Below, piece by piece: positions 35,095-43,302 of a stretch of DNA of 52,995 nucleotides. The notes under the pieces were generated by a model. That model had not been told where the DNA came from, searched no databases, and saw nothing but the letters and a program-made list of their open reading frames with translations. A program made the translations under genes and the position numbers. Origin of the DNA: CAZBDV01 sp964490765 (GTDB taxonomy: Bacteria > Cloacimonadota > Cloacimonadia > Cloacimonadales > JAJBBL01). Position 1 is the stretch's first letter. Every line of letters starts with the position of its first letter. The DNA lies in NCBI GenBank assembly GCA_964490765.1, contig CAZBDV010000013.1:1-52995 (forward strand), in the 5' to 3' direction.

Positions 35095-36302
35095 CATGCG
35101 GAGTAAAAGTGTTATCATATAAAAATCAAAACTCATTTACTAGGAGTACTTCCGGTGCAATAATTATTGGTGGTCATGTACAGGGATTAGCTAATACCCG
35201 TTCTTTAGGTAAAGAAGGAATATCTGTTTATGTAATTGATACAGATAACTGTATTGCCAGGTATTCAAAATACTGCCAGAAATTTTTCTACTGTCCTTCT
35301 TTTAATAGCGATGAATTAGTTTTTTTTTTAATAAATCTAGCTCATAGGGAAAATACACTGGGATGGCTTCTGCTACCCTCTAATGATCATGCAGTTTTTA
35401 CAATATCTAAGAACAAAAAAAAACTCTCTGAATACTATAGAATAGCTACCTCTGATTATGAAATATTTGCTAATGTATATGATAAATCAAAGTTAATTGA
35501 TCTTGCTATTCAGGCAGGAATACCAGCTCCGAAAACCTATGACTGTGAAGAAGTAACAGATAAAACAAGTTTTCCTCTTATAATAAGAGGAAAATATGGC
35601 ATGGATTTCCATAGGAGATTTGGTAAAAAAGCTATTGTTAGTGATAGTTATAGGAATTATGAACTACTAATATCTGATGTAAACAAGAATTATGACATCA
35701 ATGACCTCTTGATACAGGAACTATTACCCTTTAATAGGAACAACAGGGTTGTGTTTTGCATTTTGTATATTGTCAACGGAGAAATACTGAGAAGCTTTGT
35801 TTGTCAGAGAATCAGGGAACATCCTTTCAGAAATGGCACTTCAACTATAATAAAAGCTATAAAAAATGAAGAGGTCGTCGAATATTCAAAGAAATTAGCA
35901 CAGATTACGGGATTGCAGGGAATAATAGAATGCGAGTATCTATGGGACTTAAGAACCTCAAGGTATTGTCTTATTGAGATAAACGTAAGGACATGCTTAC
36001 AAATTGGGTTACCAATCGAATTAGATTTTAATTTTCCTTATTTGCTTTATCAAAGTCTTGTTGAAGAACTAAGACCTGAGACAAAGAACAATGATTATGA
36101 TGAATTATACTGGATACATTTCTGGGTTGATATTGCATTTGGTATAGTCGGATTGTTGAAGAAGGAATATTCAGTTAGGGAACTACTTGAACCATATAAA
36201 AAAAAGCATGTTTATGCAGTTTATAATAAGGGAGATATTCTCCCATTTATCATGGAAACATTGATGTTACCTTATCTTGCTGTTAAACGGCAGGTCATAT
36301 AA
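35091..36302 (+). CDS. ATP-grasp ligase 3 (paralogue of the preceding gene)
   Basis: Same architecture as its neighbour: AIIIGGHVQGLANTRSLGKE, VYVIDTDNCIARYSKYCQK, WLLLPSNDHAVFTI, FPLIIRGKYGMDFHRRFGKK, CEYLWDLRTSRYCLIEINVR. In the last motif the neighbour's EINPRT is EINVRT, still keeping Glu, Asn and Arg. 403 residues. The pair is obviously duplicated but diverged, so the two probably act on different substrates or successive steps. Confidence 0.85.
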   Translation: MTCGVKVLSYKNQNSFTRSTSGAIIIGGHVQGLANTRSLGKEGISVYVIDTDNCIARYSKYCQKFFYCPSFNSDELVFFLINLAHRENTLGWLLLPSNDHAVFTISKNKKKLSEYYRIATSDYEIFANVYDKSKLIDLAIQAGIPAPKTYDCEEVTDKTSFPLIIRGKYGMDFHRRFGKKAIVSDSYRNYELLISDVNKNYDINDLLIQELLPFNRNNRVVFCILYIVNGEILRSFVCQRIREHPFRNGTSTIIKAIKNEEVVEYSKKLAQITGLQGIIECEYLWDLRTSRYCLIEINVRTCLQIGLPIELDFNFPYLLYQSLVEELRPETKNNDYDELYWIHFWVDIAFGIVGLLKKEYSVRELLEPYKKKHVYAVYNKGDILPFIMETLMLPYLAVKRQVI

Positions 36303-36310
36303 TAATCAAA

Positions 36311-37393
36311 ATGAAGTATATTATCGAGATAGGGCACCCTGCGCATGTTCATCATTTTAAATACTTGTATTGGGAACTCAAGCAAAGAGGACATGATGTA
36401 CTTATTATAGCGAGAGATAAGGAATGCGTAGTTGAACTCTTAAAATCATATCGCATGAACTTCAGTTTGCTAGGAAAAACCTCAGGGAATCTACTGAAGA
36501 AGATCATTAGCATATTTAGTTGCGATTTTAAGCTTCTAAGAATCTCAAAGAAATATAAACCCGATATCTTTATAAGCAGAGTTTCCCCTGCTTCATCCCA
36601 CGTTAGTTATTTGATGAAGAAACCACATATATGTTTTGCTGATACTGAAACAAGTAGAGGTTTTGATTGGATTGCCACTCCATTTGTTGATGTTTTCCTC
36701 ACCTCAATCTCATATAAGCGAAATCACGGAAAGAAACAGATAAGGTATTCTGGATATCATGAATTGGCTTATTTGCATCCTAACAGATATACTCCGAATC
36801 CTGAAATTTATAGAAGATTACATTTAAGTTATGGGGAGAAATACGCTATTATAAGATTTGTTTCATGGTCTGCTCATCATGATATCGGCCAAAAAGGGTT
36901 TACTATAGCTAATAAAATAAGACTTGTTAAGGAATTAAGAAAGTATTTAGATGTATACATCTCTTCAGAAGGTGACCTTCCTGAAGAACTATTTCAGCAT
37001 AGAATAAATATCGAACCTCACTATATGCACGATTCTCTTTACTATGCTCATCTCTTCATCGGGGAAAGCGGAACAATGGCTTCAGAATGTGCAGTCCTCG
37101 GAACTCCTGCAATTTTTATAAACAATAATCGTTATGGATGTATTGATGACCAGGCAAGTTACGGATTACTTTATCAATTTGGGGAGTCTGAGCAGGATCA
37201 GATAAAAGCTATTAAAAAGGCTGTTGAATTGGCAAAGGAAGATAACAAGAAATTTTATAGTGAAAGAAGAGATAGGATGCTCAAAGAGAAGATAGATGTA
37301 ACATCTTTTATGGTTTGGTTTGTCGAAAACTTTCCAGAATCTAAGAAAGAAATGACAGGTTGTGAGTTTGATTACGAAAGATTCACAAAATAG
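36311..37393 (+). CDS. DUF354-family protein (putative GT-B glycosyltransferase)
   Basis: DUF354 proteins have a glycosyltransferase-B-like fold and are found in polysaccharide clusters. Recognisable: MKYIIEIGHPAHVHHFKYLY, HDVLIIARDKECVVELL, KYKPDIFISRVSPASSHVSY, CFADTETSRGFDWIATPF, and FIGESGTMASECAVLGTPAIF near the nucleotide-sugar-binding end. 360 residues. It begins 8 bases after the ATP-grasp pair, so the three are probably co-transcribed. Exact reaction not known for the family. Confidence 0.85.
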   Translation: MKYIIEIGHPAHVHHFKYLYWELKQRGHDVLIIARDKECVVELLKSYRMNFSLLGKTSGNLLKKIISIFSCDFKLLRISKKYKPDIFISRVSPASSHVSYLMKKPHICFADTETSRGFDWIATPFVDVFLTSISYKRNHGKKQIRYSGYHELAYLHPNRYTPNPEIYRRLHLSYGEKYAIIRFVSWSAHHDIGQKGFTIANKIRLVKELRKYLDVYISSEGDLPEELFQHRINIEPHYMHDSLYYAHLFIGESGTMASECAVLGTPAIFINNNRYGCIDDQASYGLLYQFGESEQDQIKAIKKAVELAKEDNKKFYSERRDRMLKEKIDVTSFMVWFVENFPESKKEMTGCEFDYERFTK

Positions 37394-37449
37394 CTATAAA
37401 GAGAGTACAAATAATCACGTTTATTAAATATTTGGAATAGGAGCTACTT

Positions 37450-38946
37450 ATGATCTATAAACATTTAATTACATCAATTATTGCCCTGTCATTATTTGCT
37501 ATTCTCATCACATCGTGTGGGGAACGACAACAATATTTAACAGGATCATTATCAGGCTATATTGTATTAGAGGGAGATGATGTTGTAGATAATTCAGGAA
37601 TTGTTGTTGAGCTTTATAAAGCTGTCAGTCTTGATACAACAATCACAAGAGTTAATCTGGATTATCCTCACATAGGTGTACATATTTCTCAGGAAACTGA
37701 ATTTGATCATAGATTATCTAATCCCATTAAAAGTGGAGTTACAAACCCCAACGGTTCTTTTGAGTTTAAAGGAGTACCTGTGGGGAAATACAACTTATTC
37801 GCTTATAAGGACAACTGGGGTTTTCTGTATGAGTATGATGTAAGTATTATTGAAGGCGAAAATATCGCTTCCAGCATAAATGAACCGCTGATAATGTATC
37901 CGGATATTTTCTTAAGCAGTAATATATTTGACGTGATGGTATTCGAATCAGGAAGACATTATGTTATGGAAGAGGACACAAATTTTCATTCTGGCTCTCA
38001 AATCATTATCAATCCCGTAACTGTTATTAGGATCAATCCCGGAAAAATCGTTACAATACAAGGGAATTTGACAGTGTTAGATGAGCCGGGCAAATATTTT
38101 CGGGTCACATCAAATGATGGGTTTTATTCTCAGAACAATGATTTAACTCCATATGAACGAGTTTTAATCGGACAAAATGCAAAAGTAACTGATAATCGTA
38201 TATCTGGAGGTATATTTCATTTCGGAAGAACTTCCCTAATGATTCAGGAGCAAGGCATTACGATTACAAATTCAATATTATCAGGTGAAATGAGTGCATG
38301 TGTTTTCATGGCAGCTGAAAATATCAAGGTTTCTTATTCGATAATTAGAGGTACAACTATTCAGGATCAGTCTGCTCTCAAATTTGAGTCCATTCTGCAG
38401 GGCATTGTAGAGAAATGTATATTTATTGACAACAGTATTGGATTGGAGATTTTGACGAGTACTAACATTACAGTAGAAAACAGCTACTTTTATGACAATG
38501 ACTTTATAACAATTGCAAATTATTATAGTTCAGAGGCTCAAGTAGTAAATAACATATTTGGAAACTCCTCAAATGCCGTTTTTAATGGGATAGGAAGCAC
38601 AATTAATGTACAAAGGAATATTTTTTATTCTGCTGTAGGAGTTCAGAATGGATTCATCTTTGGTCAAATTGGAGCATCTTATCCAACAATTAACTATAAT
38701 AACTTCTATTGTTCTGAATATGCTGTAAGTACAAGGGCTTTTTATAATGGGCAGATTAGATATTTAGATGCAACCAATAATTACTGGGGAACAACAAATC
38801 CGGCAGAAATTGAAGATTTGATATGGGACAGAAGTGATGAAGATCCAAGTCATATAGATTACAACCACTTGTTAGCGTACTTTCTATATGAACCTTTTTT
38901 AAATAGACGTTTTTCTGGAGCGGGAATCCAACTTAATGGGGATTAA
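37450..38946 (+). CDS. Lipoprotein with carboxypeptidase-like and right-handed beta-helix domains
   Basis: Exported lipoprotein: signal peptide residues 1-23 ending in the lipobox LITSC. Residues about 30-135 look like a carboxypeptidase-regulatory-like beta-sandwich (SGYIVLEGDDVVDNSGIVVE, GVTNPNGSFEFKGVPVGKY). From about residue 180 to 465 there are parallel-beta-helix-like repeats rich in N, I, V and Y (TNSILSGEMSACVF, VSYSIIRGTTIQDQ, VEKCIFIDNSIGLEI, VENSYFYDNDF). NYWGTTNPAEIEDLI near the end is a common beta-helix C-terminal motif. It could bind, cleave or epimerise the secreted glycan; the activity cannot be assigned. Confidence 0.82.
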   Translation: MIYKHLITSIIALSLFAILITSCGERQQYLTGSLSGYIVLEGDDVVDNSGIVVELYKAVSLDTTITRVNLDYPHIGVHISQETEFDHRLSNPIKSGVTNPNGSFEFKGVPVGKYNLFAYKDNWGFLYEYDVSIIEGENIASSINEPLIMYPDIFLSSNIFDVMVFESGRHYVMEEDTNFHSGSQIIINPVTVIRINPGKIVTIQGNLTVLDEPGKYFRVTSNDGFYSQNNDLTPYERVLIGQNAKVTDNRISGGIFHFGRTSLMIQEQGITITNSILSGEMSACVFMAAENIKVSYSIIRGTTIQDQSALKFESILQGIVEKCIFIDNSIGLEILTSTNITVENSYFYDNDFITIANYYSSEAQVVNNIFGNSSNAVFNGIGSTINVQRNIFYSAVGVQNGFIFGQIGASYPTINYNNFYCSEYAVSTRAFYNGQIRYLDATNNYWGTTNPAEIEDLIWDRSDEDPSHIDYNHLLAYFLYEPFLNRRFSGAGIQLNGD

Positions 38947-38957
38947 GCAAAGAAGGA

Positions 38958-38987
38958 GTTATTAGATATTAGCTATATAGATATAAG
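38958..38987 (+). repeat. Left arm of S23 cassette 5 (TATTAGCTATA module)
   Basis: GTTATTAGATATTAGCTATA with TAGATATAAG. The inverted counterpart is at 39391-39420, after the S23 gene, and shares GTTATTAG and ATTAGCTATATAG on the opposite strand. Confidence 0.75.
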
Positions 38988-39023
38988 ATCTAAAGCGAGT
39001 AAAGCAAGAATTAAGGTCAAGAG

Positions 39024-39392
39024 ATGGAGAAAGTAAGAACACATAAAGATTTGATTCTCTGGAAAAAGGGAGTTGAATTTGTTACTGCAATCTATGAAGT
39101 TACTGCACTCTTTCCAAAGACTGAAATCTATGGAATCACAAATCAGCTCAGAAGGGCAGCGGTATCTATTCCATCTAATATCGCAGAGGGTTCAGGGAGA
39201 AGATCTTCGAAAGAACTTATTCAGTTTTTACATGTTACATTAGGTTCTATTTCTGAAGTCGATACTCAGTTATTGATAGCTAAGAATCTGAAATACATCC
39301 ATGAAGATGCATATCTTAAACTAACTAATGATTTGACAGAACTTAGTAAGATGACAACAGCCCTGATAAGGATCCTATCATCCCACCCCTAA
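39024..39392 (+). CDS. S23/IVP four-helix-bundle protein, copy 5
   Basis: Canonical: RTHKDLILWKKGVEFVTAIY, then LRRAAVSIPSNIAEGSGRRS and KELIQFLHVTLGSISEVDTQ. 122 residues. It lies between the beta-helix lipoprotein gene and a deacetylase gene. AAGGTCAAGAG precedes its ATG. Its stop codon TAA is the first part of the right-hand repeat arm. Confidence 0.93.
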   Translation: MEKVRTHKDLILWKKGVEFVTAIYEVTALFPKTEIYGITNQLRRAAVSIPSNIAEGSGRRSSKELIQFLHVTLGSISEVDTQLLIAKNLKYIHEDAYLKLTNDLTELSKMTTALIRILSSHP

Positions 39393-39420
39393 TAGCTGAT
39401 AACTATATAGCTAATAACTA
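39391..39420 (-). repeat. Right arm of S23 cassette 5
   Basis: AATAGCTGATAACTATATAG with CTAATAACTA; the same TAACTAATAGCTATTAAC family as the arrays near 7510, 50620 and 50755. It pairs with the left arm and ends four bases before the next start codon. Confidence 0.75.
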
Positions 39421-39424
39421 AAAA

Positions 39425-40192
39425 ATGAAAGACTTCACTTTAGATATGTACAAGATCCTTATCGAGAGGCTAAAAAAAGCAGGATATTCGTTCCAGAGGC
39501 TGGAAGATTATGCGCAAGCGCCACTGGAGAGGGTGGTTATCCTACGTCACGATATTGATATATGGAATCAGAAGGCTCTGGTCTTTGCGAAGCCGGAAAA
39601 TGAGCTAGATGTAAAGGCCTCGTATTATTTTCGTTATTTGAAGAATGGTTTTGATCCGGATGTCATCAAAGAGGTGGTTTCGCTGGGGCACGAAGTGGGA
39701 TATCACTATGAAGACTTAACTGCGAATGATGGTGATATGAAAAAGGCTATCAGTTCATTTGAAGAAAAACTCAATGAGCTCCAAGAGTATTATCCGGTGC
39801 AAACGATATGTATGCACGGAAGGTCAGGTTCTCCGTATGATAACAGGGATTTGTGGAAAGAGTTTAACAATAGGGACTTCGGAGTCATAGCTGAACCGTA
39901 TCTAGATCTTGATTTTGATAAAGTATTATACCTCTCTGATACAGGGAGAAGATGGAACGGGAGTGATGTGGCTGTACGGGACAGAGTTAAGTCTAAATTT
40001 GATTTTTCATTTACATCTACTTTTGATATCCTGGATCATATAGATGAGCTACCGGACCAGATAATGTTTACTATTCATCCGGAGTTGTGGTCGAGAAATG
40101 TAATGGAAAGGTTTTGTATAAATTTCTTTGTGTTTGTTCATACGAATTATAAGAAATACTACAGAAATAAAAAGGTGAGACGTAAGATGTGA
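39425..40192 (+). CDS. NodB-like polysaccharide deacetylase C
   Basis: NodB-fold protein: VVILRHDIDIWNQKAL gives the Asp pair (HDID), VKASYYFRYLKNGF the second strand, and GHEVGYHYEDL the His region. ICMHGRSGSPYDNRDL and FTIHPELWSR are later conserved segments of this subgroup. 255 residues. The C-terminal KVRRKM and the stop are encoded by the GTGAGACGTAAGATG repeat, so the protein has probably lost or replaced its original end. Activity uncertain. Confidence 0.78.
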   Translation: MKDFTLDMYKILIERLKKAGYSFQRLEDYAQAPLERVVILRHDIDIWNQKALVFAKPENELDVKASYYFRYLKNGFDPDVIKEVVSLGHEVGYHYEDLTANDGDMKKAISSFEEKLNELQEYYPVQTICMHGRSGSPYDNRDLWKEFNNRDFGVIAEPYLDLDFDKVLYLSDTGRRWNGSDVAVRDRVKSKFDFSFTSTFDILDHIDELPDQIMFTIHPELWSRNVMERFCINFFVFVHTNYKKYYRNKKVRRKM

Positions 40193-40372
40193 GAAGTGAG
40201 ATGTGTTATTGAGAAAGGGAGCACTGGGTAAAGGAGCTCTGAGAAGGGGAGAAAATAAGCGCTGAGAGAGTGAGCTCTGAGAAGATGAGAAGAGATGAGT
40301 GAAAAGTGAGAAGTAAGAAGTGAGACGTGAAAGGGTGAGTAGGGGAGAAGATGGGAAAGTGAGAATTGAGTT
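40177..40372 (+). repeat. GTGAGAA short-period array between two deacetylase genes
   Basis: About 200 bases of GTGAGAAGTGAGATGTG-type sequence mixed with GAGCACTGGG and GGAGAAGATG variants, period about 8, all in the same orientation with no complementary arm and no cargo gene. It gives the upstream deacetylase its stop and contains the GTG start codon of the downstream one. Confidence 0.85.
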
Positions 40373-41311
40373 GTGAGAAAGATAGCGTTGTTGACAAATG
40401 ATGTGGAGACCACTTCTATCTGGTTCAATGACCTGAGGGATGAGACCGGAGAGAAGGTTCTGAAGGAGGGTATGCCGATACTGCTGGATTTGTACCGTAA
40501 ACATGGTGTCAAATCCACTTTTTTTTATACGGGGTATATTGCGGAACTATATCCAGAGATTGTCAGGATGATACTGGAAAACGGACATGAAGTTGGTTCT
40601 CACGGAAAATCTCATACAAAAGAGAATGGCTTTGATGTGATGCCTTTTGAAAAGCAGAGAGATCATCTTGAATACTCAAAGAAACTACTGGAAGACATAT
40701 CCGGGAATGTGGTTATATCTTTTCGTGCACCTGCTATAAGAGTATCTCCGATCACGGGCAGAGCTTTAATTGAATCTGGGTTCCTCATAGATAGCTCGAT
40801 CGCATCTCAACGATTCGATTTCTTTCTCTCCTTTGGCTCCAGACAAAAGCTGAGTTTTCTGAAAACTCCGAGATTACCCTATTTCACTGAGGAAGAGAAC
40901 ATATTAAAGAGAGGGAACAGTAATCTGCTTGAGATACCGCTATCGGCAACTCTGCTGCCATTTGCTGGAACGACAATGAGAATCTTTCCAGGTTTGACAA
41001 GTTTACAACAAAGATTCCTGAATAGAGAAACAAGAAAAAACTGCAAGCCTGTGGTTTTCGTTATCCACCCCAATGAATTTATTGAGGAATGGAACGAAGG
41101 AAAAGAAAGAAAAATCAATAGAAGATCAAAGAATTTCTTATCCTATCTAATCGCTGATTATCTGAGAGCAAAGTTGAAGGTCAAGAACCTGGGGAGGAAG
41201 GCAATACCGCTCTATGAGAAGCTGATACAGTTCTATGTGGAAGAAGGGTATGAGTTTTTGACGATGAAGGAGTATAGGGAGAGGTTTGTGAGAGAAGTGA
41301 GAAGTAAGTAG
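40373..41311 (+). CDS. NodB-like polysaccharide deacetylase D
   Basis: Classic NodB family (PuuE-like branch): IALLTNDVETTSIWFNDLRD, KHGVKSTFFYTGYIAELYPE, NGHEVGSHGKSHTKENGFDV (H-x3-H metal motif), ISFRAPAIRVSP, and FVIHPNEFIEEW. 312 residues. The start is GTG inside the preceding repeat (GTGAGAAAG), replacing what was probably a simple MKIALL start. At the other end the last residues (VREVRSK) and stop are again GTGAGAAG repeat. Thus both termini are repeat-derived. Confidence 0.87.
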   Translation: MRKIALLTNDVETTSIWFNDLRDETGEKVLKEGMPILLDLYRKHGVKSTFFYTGYIAELYPEIVRMILENGHEVGSHGKSHTKENGFDVMPFEKQRDHLEYSKKLLEDISGNVVISFRAPAIRVSPITGRALIESGFLIDSSIASQRFDFFLSFGSRQKLSFLKTPRLPYFTEEENILKRGNSNLLEIPLSATLLPFAGTTMRIFPGLTSLQQRFLNRETRKNCKPVVFVIHPNEFIEEWNEGKERKINRRSKNFLSYLIADYLRAKLKVKNLGRKAIPLYEKLIQFYVEEGYEFLTMKEYRERFVREVRSK

Positions 41312-41330
41312 TGAGAAGTGAAAAGTGAGA
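41288..41330 (+). repeat. Left arm of S23 cassette 6 (GTGAGAAG module)
   Basis: GTGAGAGAAGTGAGAAGTAA and further units up to six bases before the S23 start. Complementary words lie at 41751-41781. Confidence 0.85.
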
Positions 41331-41335
41331 TAAGT

Positions 41336-41701
41336 ATGAAAACTCATAAAGATCTGCTAGTTTATCAAAAGAGTATCTTTTTTGTTGCTAATATATATGA
41401 AATCACTATGAATTTTCCTAGAGAAGAAATCTATGGAATCATTTCACAAATGAGAAGAGCAGCGGTATCAATACCAAGTAATATTGCAGAAGGAGCAGCA
41501 AGACAATCTAATAAAGAGTTTGTACAGTTTCTACATATATCATTGGGTTCAATCAATGAATTGGATACCCAACTGGAGATATCGAGAATTATTGGATTCA
41601 TCAATGAAGAGAGGGTAAAGGATCTTCAGAAAGATTTAGGTTCATTAAAACAGATGTTATTGGGATTAATCAAATCAATCAAAAATAAGAGTAAGATGTA
41701 A
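41336..41701 (+). CDS. S23/IVP four-helix-bundle protein, copy 6
   Basis: Canonical: MKTHKDLLVYQKSIFFVANI, MRRAAVSIPSNIAEGAARQS, NKEFVQFLHISLGSINELDT. I chose ATG 41336 because it matches the MKTHKDL start of copy 3; an upstream GTG at 41318 lies in the repeat. 121 residues. Situated between deacetylase D and the hexapeptide acyltransferase. Confidence 0.93.
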   Translation: MKTHKDLLVYQKSIFFVANIYEITMNFPREEIYGIISQMRRAAVSIPSNIAEGAARQSNKEFVQFLHISLGSINELDTQLEISRIIGFINEERVKDLQKDLGSLKQMLLGLIKSIKNKSKM

Positions 41702-41750
41702 GAGAGGAGAGCATAGGAGATAACTAGTATTTTACTGAAATGAACCATAA

Positions 41751-41781
41751 CTTCTCACTTCTTACGTCTCTCTTCTCACGG
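41751..41781 (-). repeat. Right arm of S23 cassette 6
   Basis: CTTCTCACTTCTTACGTCTC then TCTTCTCACGG: reverse complement of the GTGAGAAGTAAG words of the left arm. The next gene starts nine bases later. Confidence 0.82.
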
Positions 41782-41789
41782 AAATAAAA

Positions 41790-42422
41790 ATGAAACCTTA
41801 CTTAAAAATCGAAAAGCAGACTCTGCCTAATCATGTTGAGCGGCCATTTTTCAAGGCTCTTACTCATACGGCGAGAGAGCATGGATACAAAGGATTATTC
41901 TTTCGTAGTAGATTTTTGATATCCAGAACAAAGGATCACTGGTTACAGGTAATATCGAGGATAATGCCGTATAACAGTGTCAGGGTCAGGCTGCAAAGGT
42001 GGAGAGGGGTAATGATAGGAAAAGATGTCCATATCGGCCCGATGGTTACCATCGATGATCCTTATCCCTATTTTGTCAGTATTGGGGATGGAACAGCTAT
42101 TTCGGGACAGAACTTCATACTCACCCACTCAAAGGCAATGAAATATCATGCTAATGTGAGTGAAGCGTACGTGGCACCGGTTATAATAGAAAAGCGTGTA
42201 TGGATAGCTATAAATGTTACTGTTTTGCCTGGGGTTACTATTGGAGAGGGTTCAATAGTAGCAGCAGGTAGTGTTGTTTCTGAGTCTATACCTCCACTGG
42301 TCTTTGCTGCTGGTATACCGGCTAAAGTGAAAGAGGATCTGGCTGATAAACTGAAGCCTAACTATAGCAAAGGAGAATTTGAGAAGATCCTTGAAAGAAG
42401 AAGAAAAGAGTTTGGAATGTAG
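41790..42422 (+). CDS. Hexapeptide-repeat O-acetyltransferase-like protein
   Basis: Left-handed beta-helix acetyltransferase of the maltose/galactoside O-acetyltransferase group. A basic N-terminal extension (residues 1-70) is followed by hexapeptide repeats: VMIGKDVHIGPMVTID, VSIGDGTAISGQNFILTHS (catalytic His in THS), VIIEKRVWIAINVTVLPGVT and IGEGSIVAAGSVVSESIPP with the AAGIPAKV cap. 210 residues. It probably O-acetylates the repeat unit. Confidence 0.88.
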   Translation: MKPYLKIEKQTLPNHVERPFFKALTHTAREHGYKGLFFRSRFLISRTKDHWLQVISRIMPYNSVRVRLQRWRGVMIGKDVHIGPMVTIDDPYPYFVSIGDGTAISGQNFILTHSKAMKYHANVSEAYVAPVIIEKRVWIAINVTVLPGVTIGEGSIVAAGSVVSESIPPLVFAAGIPAKVKEDLADKLKPNYSKGEFEKILERRRKEFGM

Positions 42423-42484
42423 CAAGTGAGATGTGAGTAATGAGAAGAGAGCACTGGGAAGGGGAGTGCTGAGAGTGTTAGAAG

Positions 42485-42859
42485 ATGAGAAAATGGATAT
42501 CAGTGGGATTGGTTGCTTATTCTGCCTTTTTGATCGGTATATCGGTTATGCCTTTAACTACCGGAACAAGCGAGAATTTGAATGAAGTCTATGTTCTGGC
42601 TTTTCGATTGGATTATCTATTGCACGTTTTGATCTTTGCTGTATGGGGTGTTTTATCCAGTATATATGCTTATAGACTCGCTAACGACAGAAACAAATCA
42701 TTGTTTTTCTTGTTTCTGGTTGGTCTGGGTCTTGCGGTATTGACAGAATATGTGCAGAGATTCTTACCGTATAGAGGGTATAATGTGAATGATCTGGTGG
42801 GGAATGTAGTGGGAGTGGTTGTAGGTTTTGGCGTGGAAAAAGATGAGCAGATAGGATGA
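42485..42859 (+). CDS. VanZ-like membrane protein
   Basis: Small membrane protein with about four helices: WISVGLVAYSAFLIGISVMP, LDYLLHVLIFAVWGVLSS, KSLFFLFLVGLGLAVLTEYV and a final VGNVVGVVVGFG. LLHVLIFAVWG and EYVQRFLPYRGYNVNDLVGN are the hallmark VanZ segments (conserved His, Glu and Asp). 124 residues. Its end overlaps the S23 start by ATGA. Function in glycan loci is unknown; it is common beside EPS genes. Confidence 0.85.
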   Translation: MRKWISVGLVAYSAFLIGISVMPLTTGTSENLNEVYVLAFRLDYLLHVLIFAVWGVLSSIYAYRLANDRNKSLFFLFLVGLGLAVLTEYVQRFLPYRGYNVNDLVGNVVGVVVGFGVEKDEQIG

Positions 42860-43254
42860 AAAGCTATAAGGATTTAGATGTCTGGAAACTAAGTATGGAT
42901 TTAGTGGTTGAGGTTTATAGGCTGACAAGCAGCTTTCCCAAGCATGAATTGTATGCTTTGACATCACAAATGAGAAGGGCAGCAATTTCGATTCCTTCAA
43001 ATATAGCTGAAGGCTCAGGAAGAAAAAACCCAAGAGAGTTCATACAATTTCTTCACATCGCAAAGGGTTCTTTATCAGAACTAGAGACCCAGATTGAAAT
43101 TGCATATCGACTTGATTACTTAGAAGAAACAACAGAAGTTAATCTATCCATAAAACGAATAAGAATGATGATCATAAACTTAGTTACTTATCTTCAATCC
43201 TCAAAACCACAAAACGTTACAACCCTGAAACCACAAAACAAAGGAGATAATTGA
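42856..43254 (+). CDS. S23/IVP four-helix-bundle protein, copy 7
   Basis: Canonical: MKSYKDLDVWKLSMDLVVEV, MRRAAISIPSNIAEGSGRKN, REFIQFLHIAKGSLSELETQ. 132 residues. It is inserted without spacer: its ATG overlaps the VanZ stop and its TGA overlaps the ATG of an epimerase-start remnant. The C-terminal PQNVTTLKPQNKGDN comes from a CCTCAAAACCACAAAAC-type short-period module. No complementary arm is visible on the left side, unlike copies 2-6. Confidence 0.92.
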   Translation: MKSYKDLDVWKLSMDLVVEVYRLTSSFPKHELYALTSQMRRAAISIPSNIAEGSGRKNPREFIQFLHIAKGSLSELETQIEIAYRLDYLEETTEVNLSIKRIRMMIINLVTYLQSSKPQNVTTLKPQNKGDN

Positions 43255-43302
43255 TGAAGTATTTGGTGACTGGTGGTGCAGGGAAAAAGCAATGTACAAT
43301 GT
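43254..43302 (+). pseudogene. Remnant of an epimerase start (10 codons)
   Basis: ATG at 43254 begins MKYLVTGGAG, the exact N-terminus of the epimerases at 44925 and 46460, then breaks off into repeat sequence (KKQCTM, stop at 43302). The 30 bases are close to but not identical with either full copy. It still has a good ribosome-binding AAAGGAG. It marks where the KamA-like cassette and its repeats were placed in front of the epimerase gene, or a lost third copy. Confidence 0.8.

Noticed and set aside
40049..40518. Overlapping minus-strand open frames rich in Ser, Leu and Phe
   Set aside because: They read the pyrimidine-rich complement of the GTGAGAA array; no start signals and no family resemblance.
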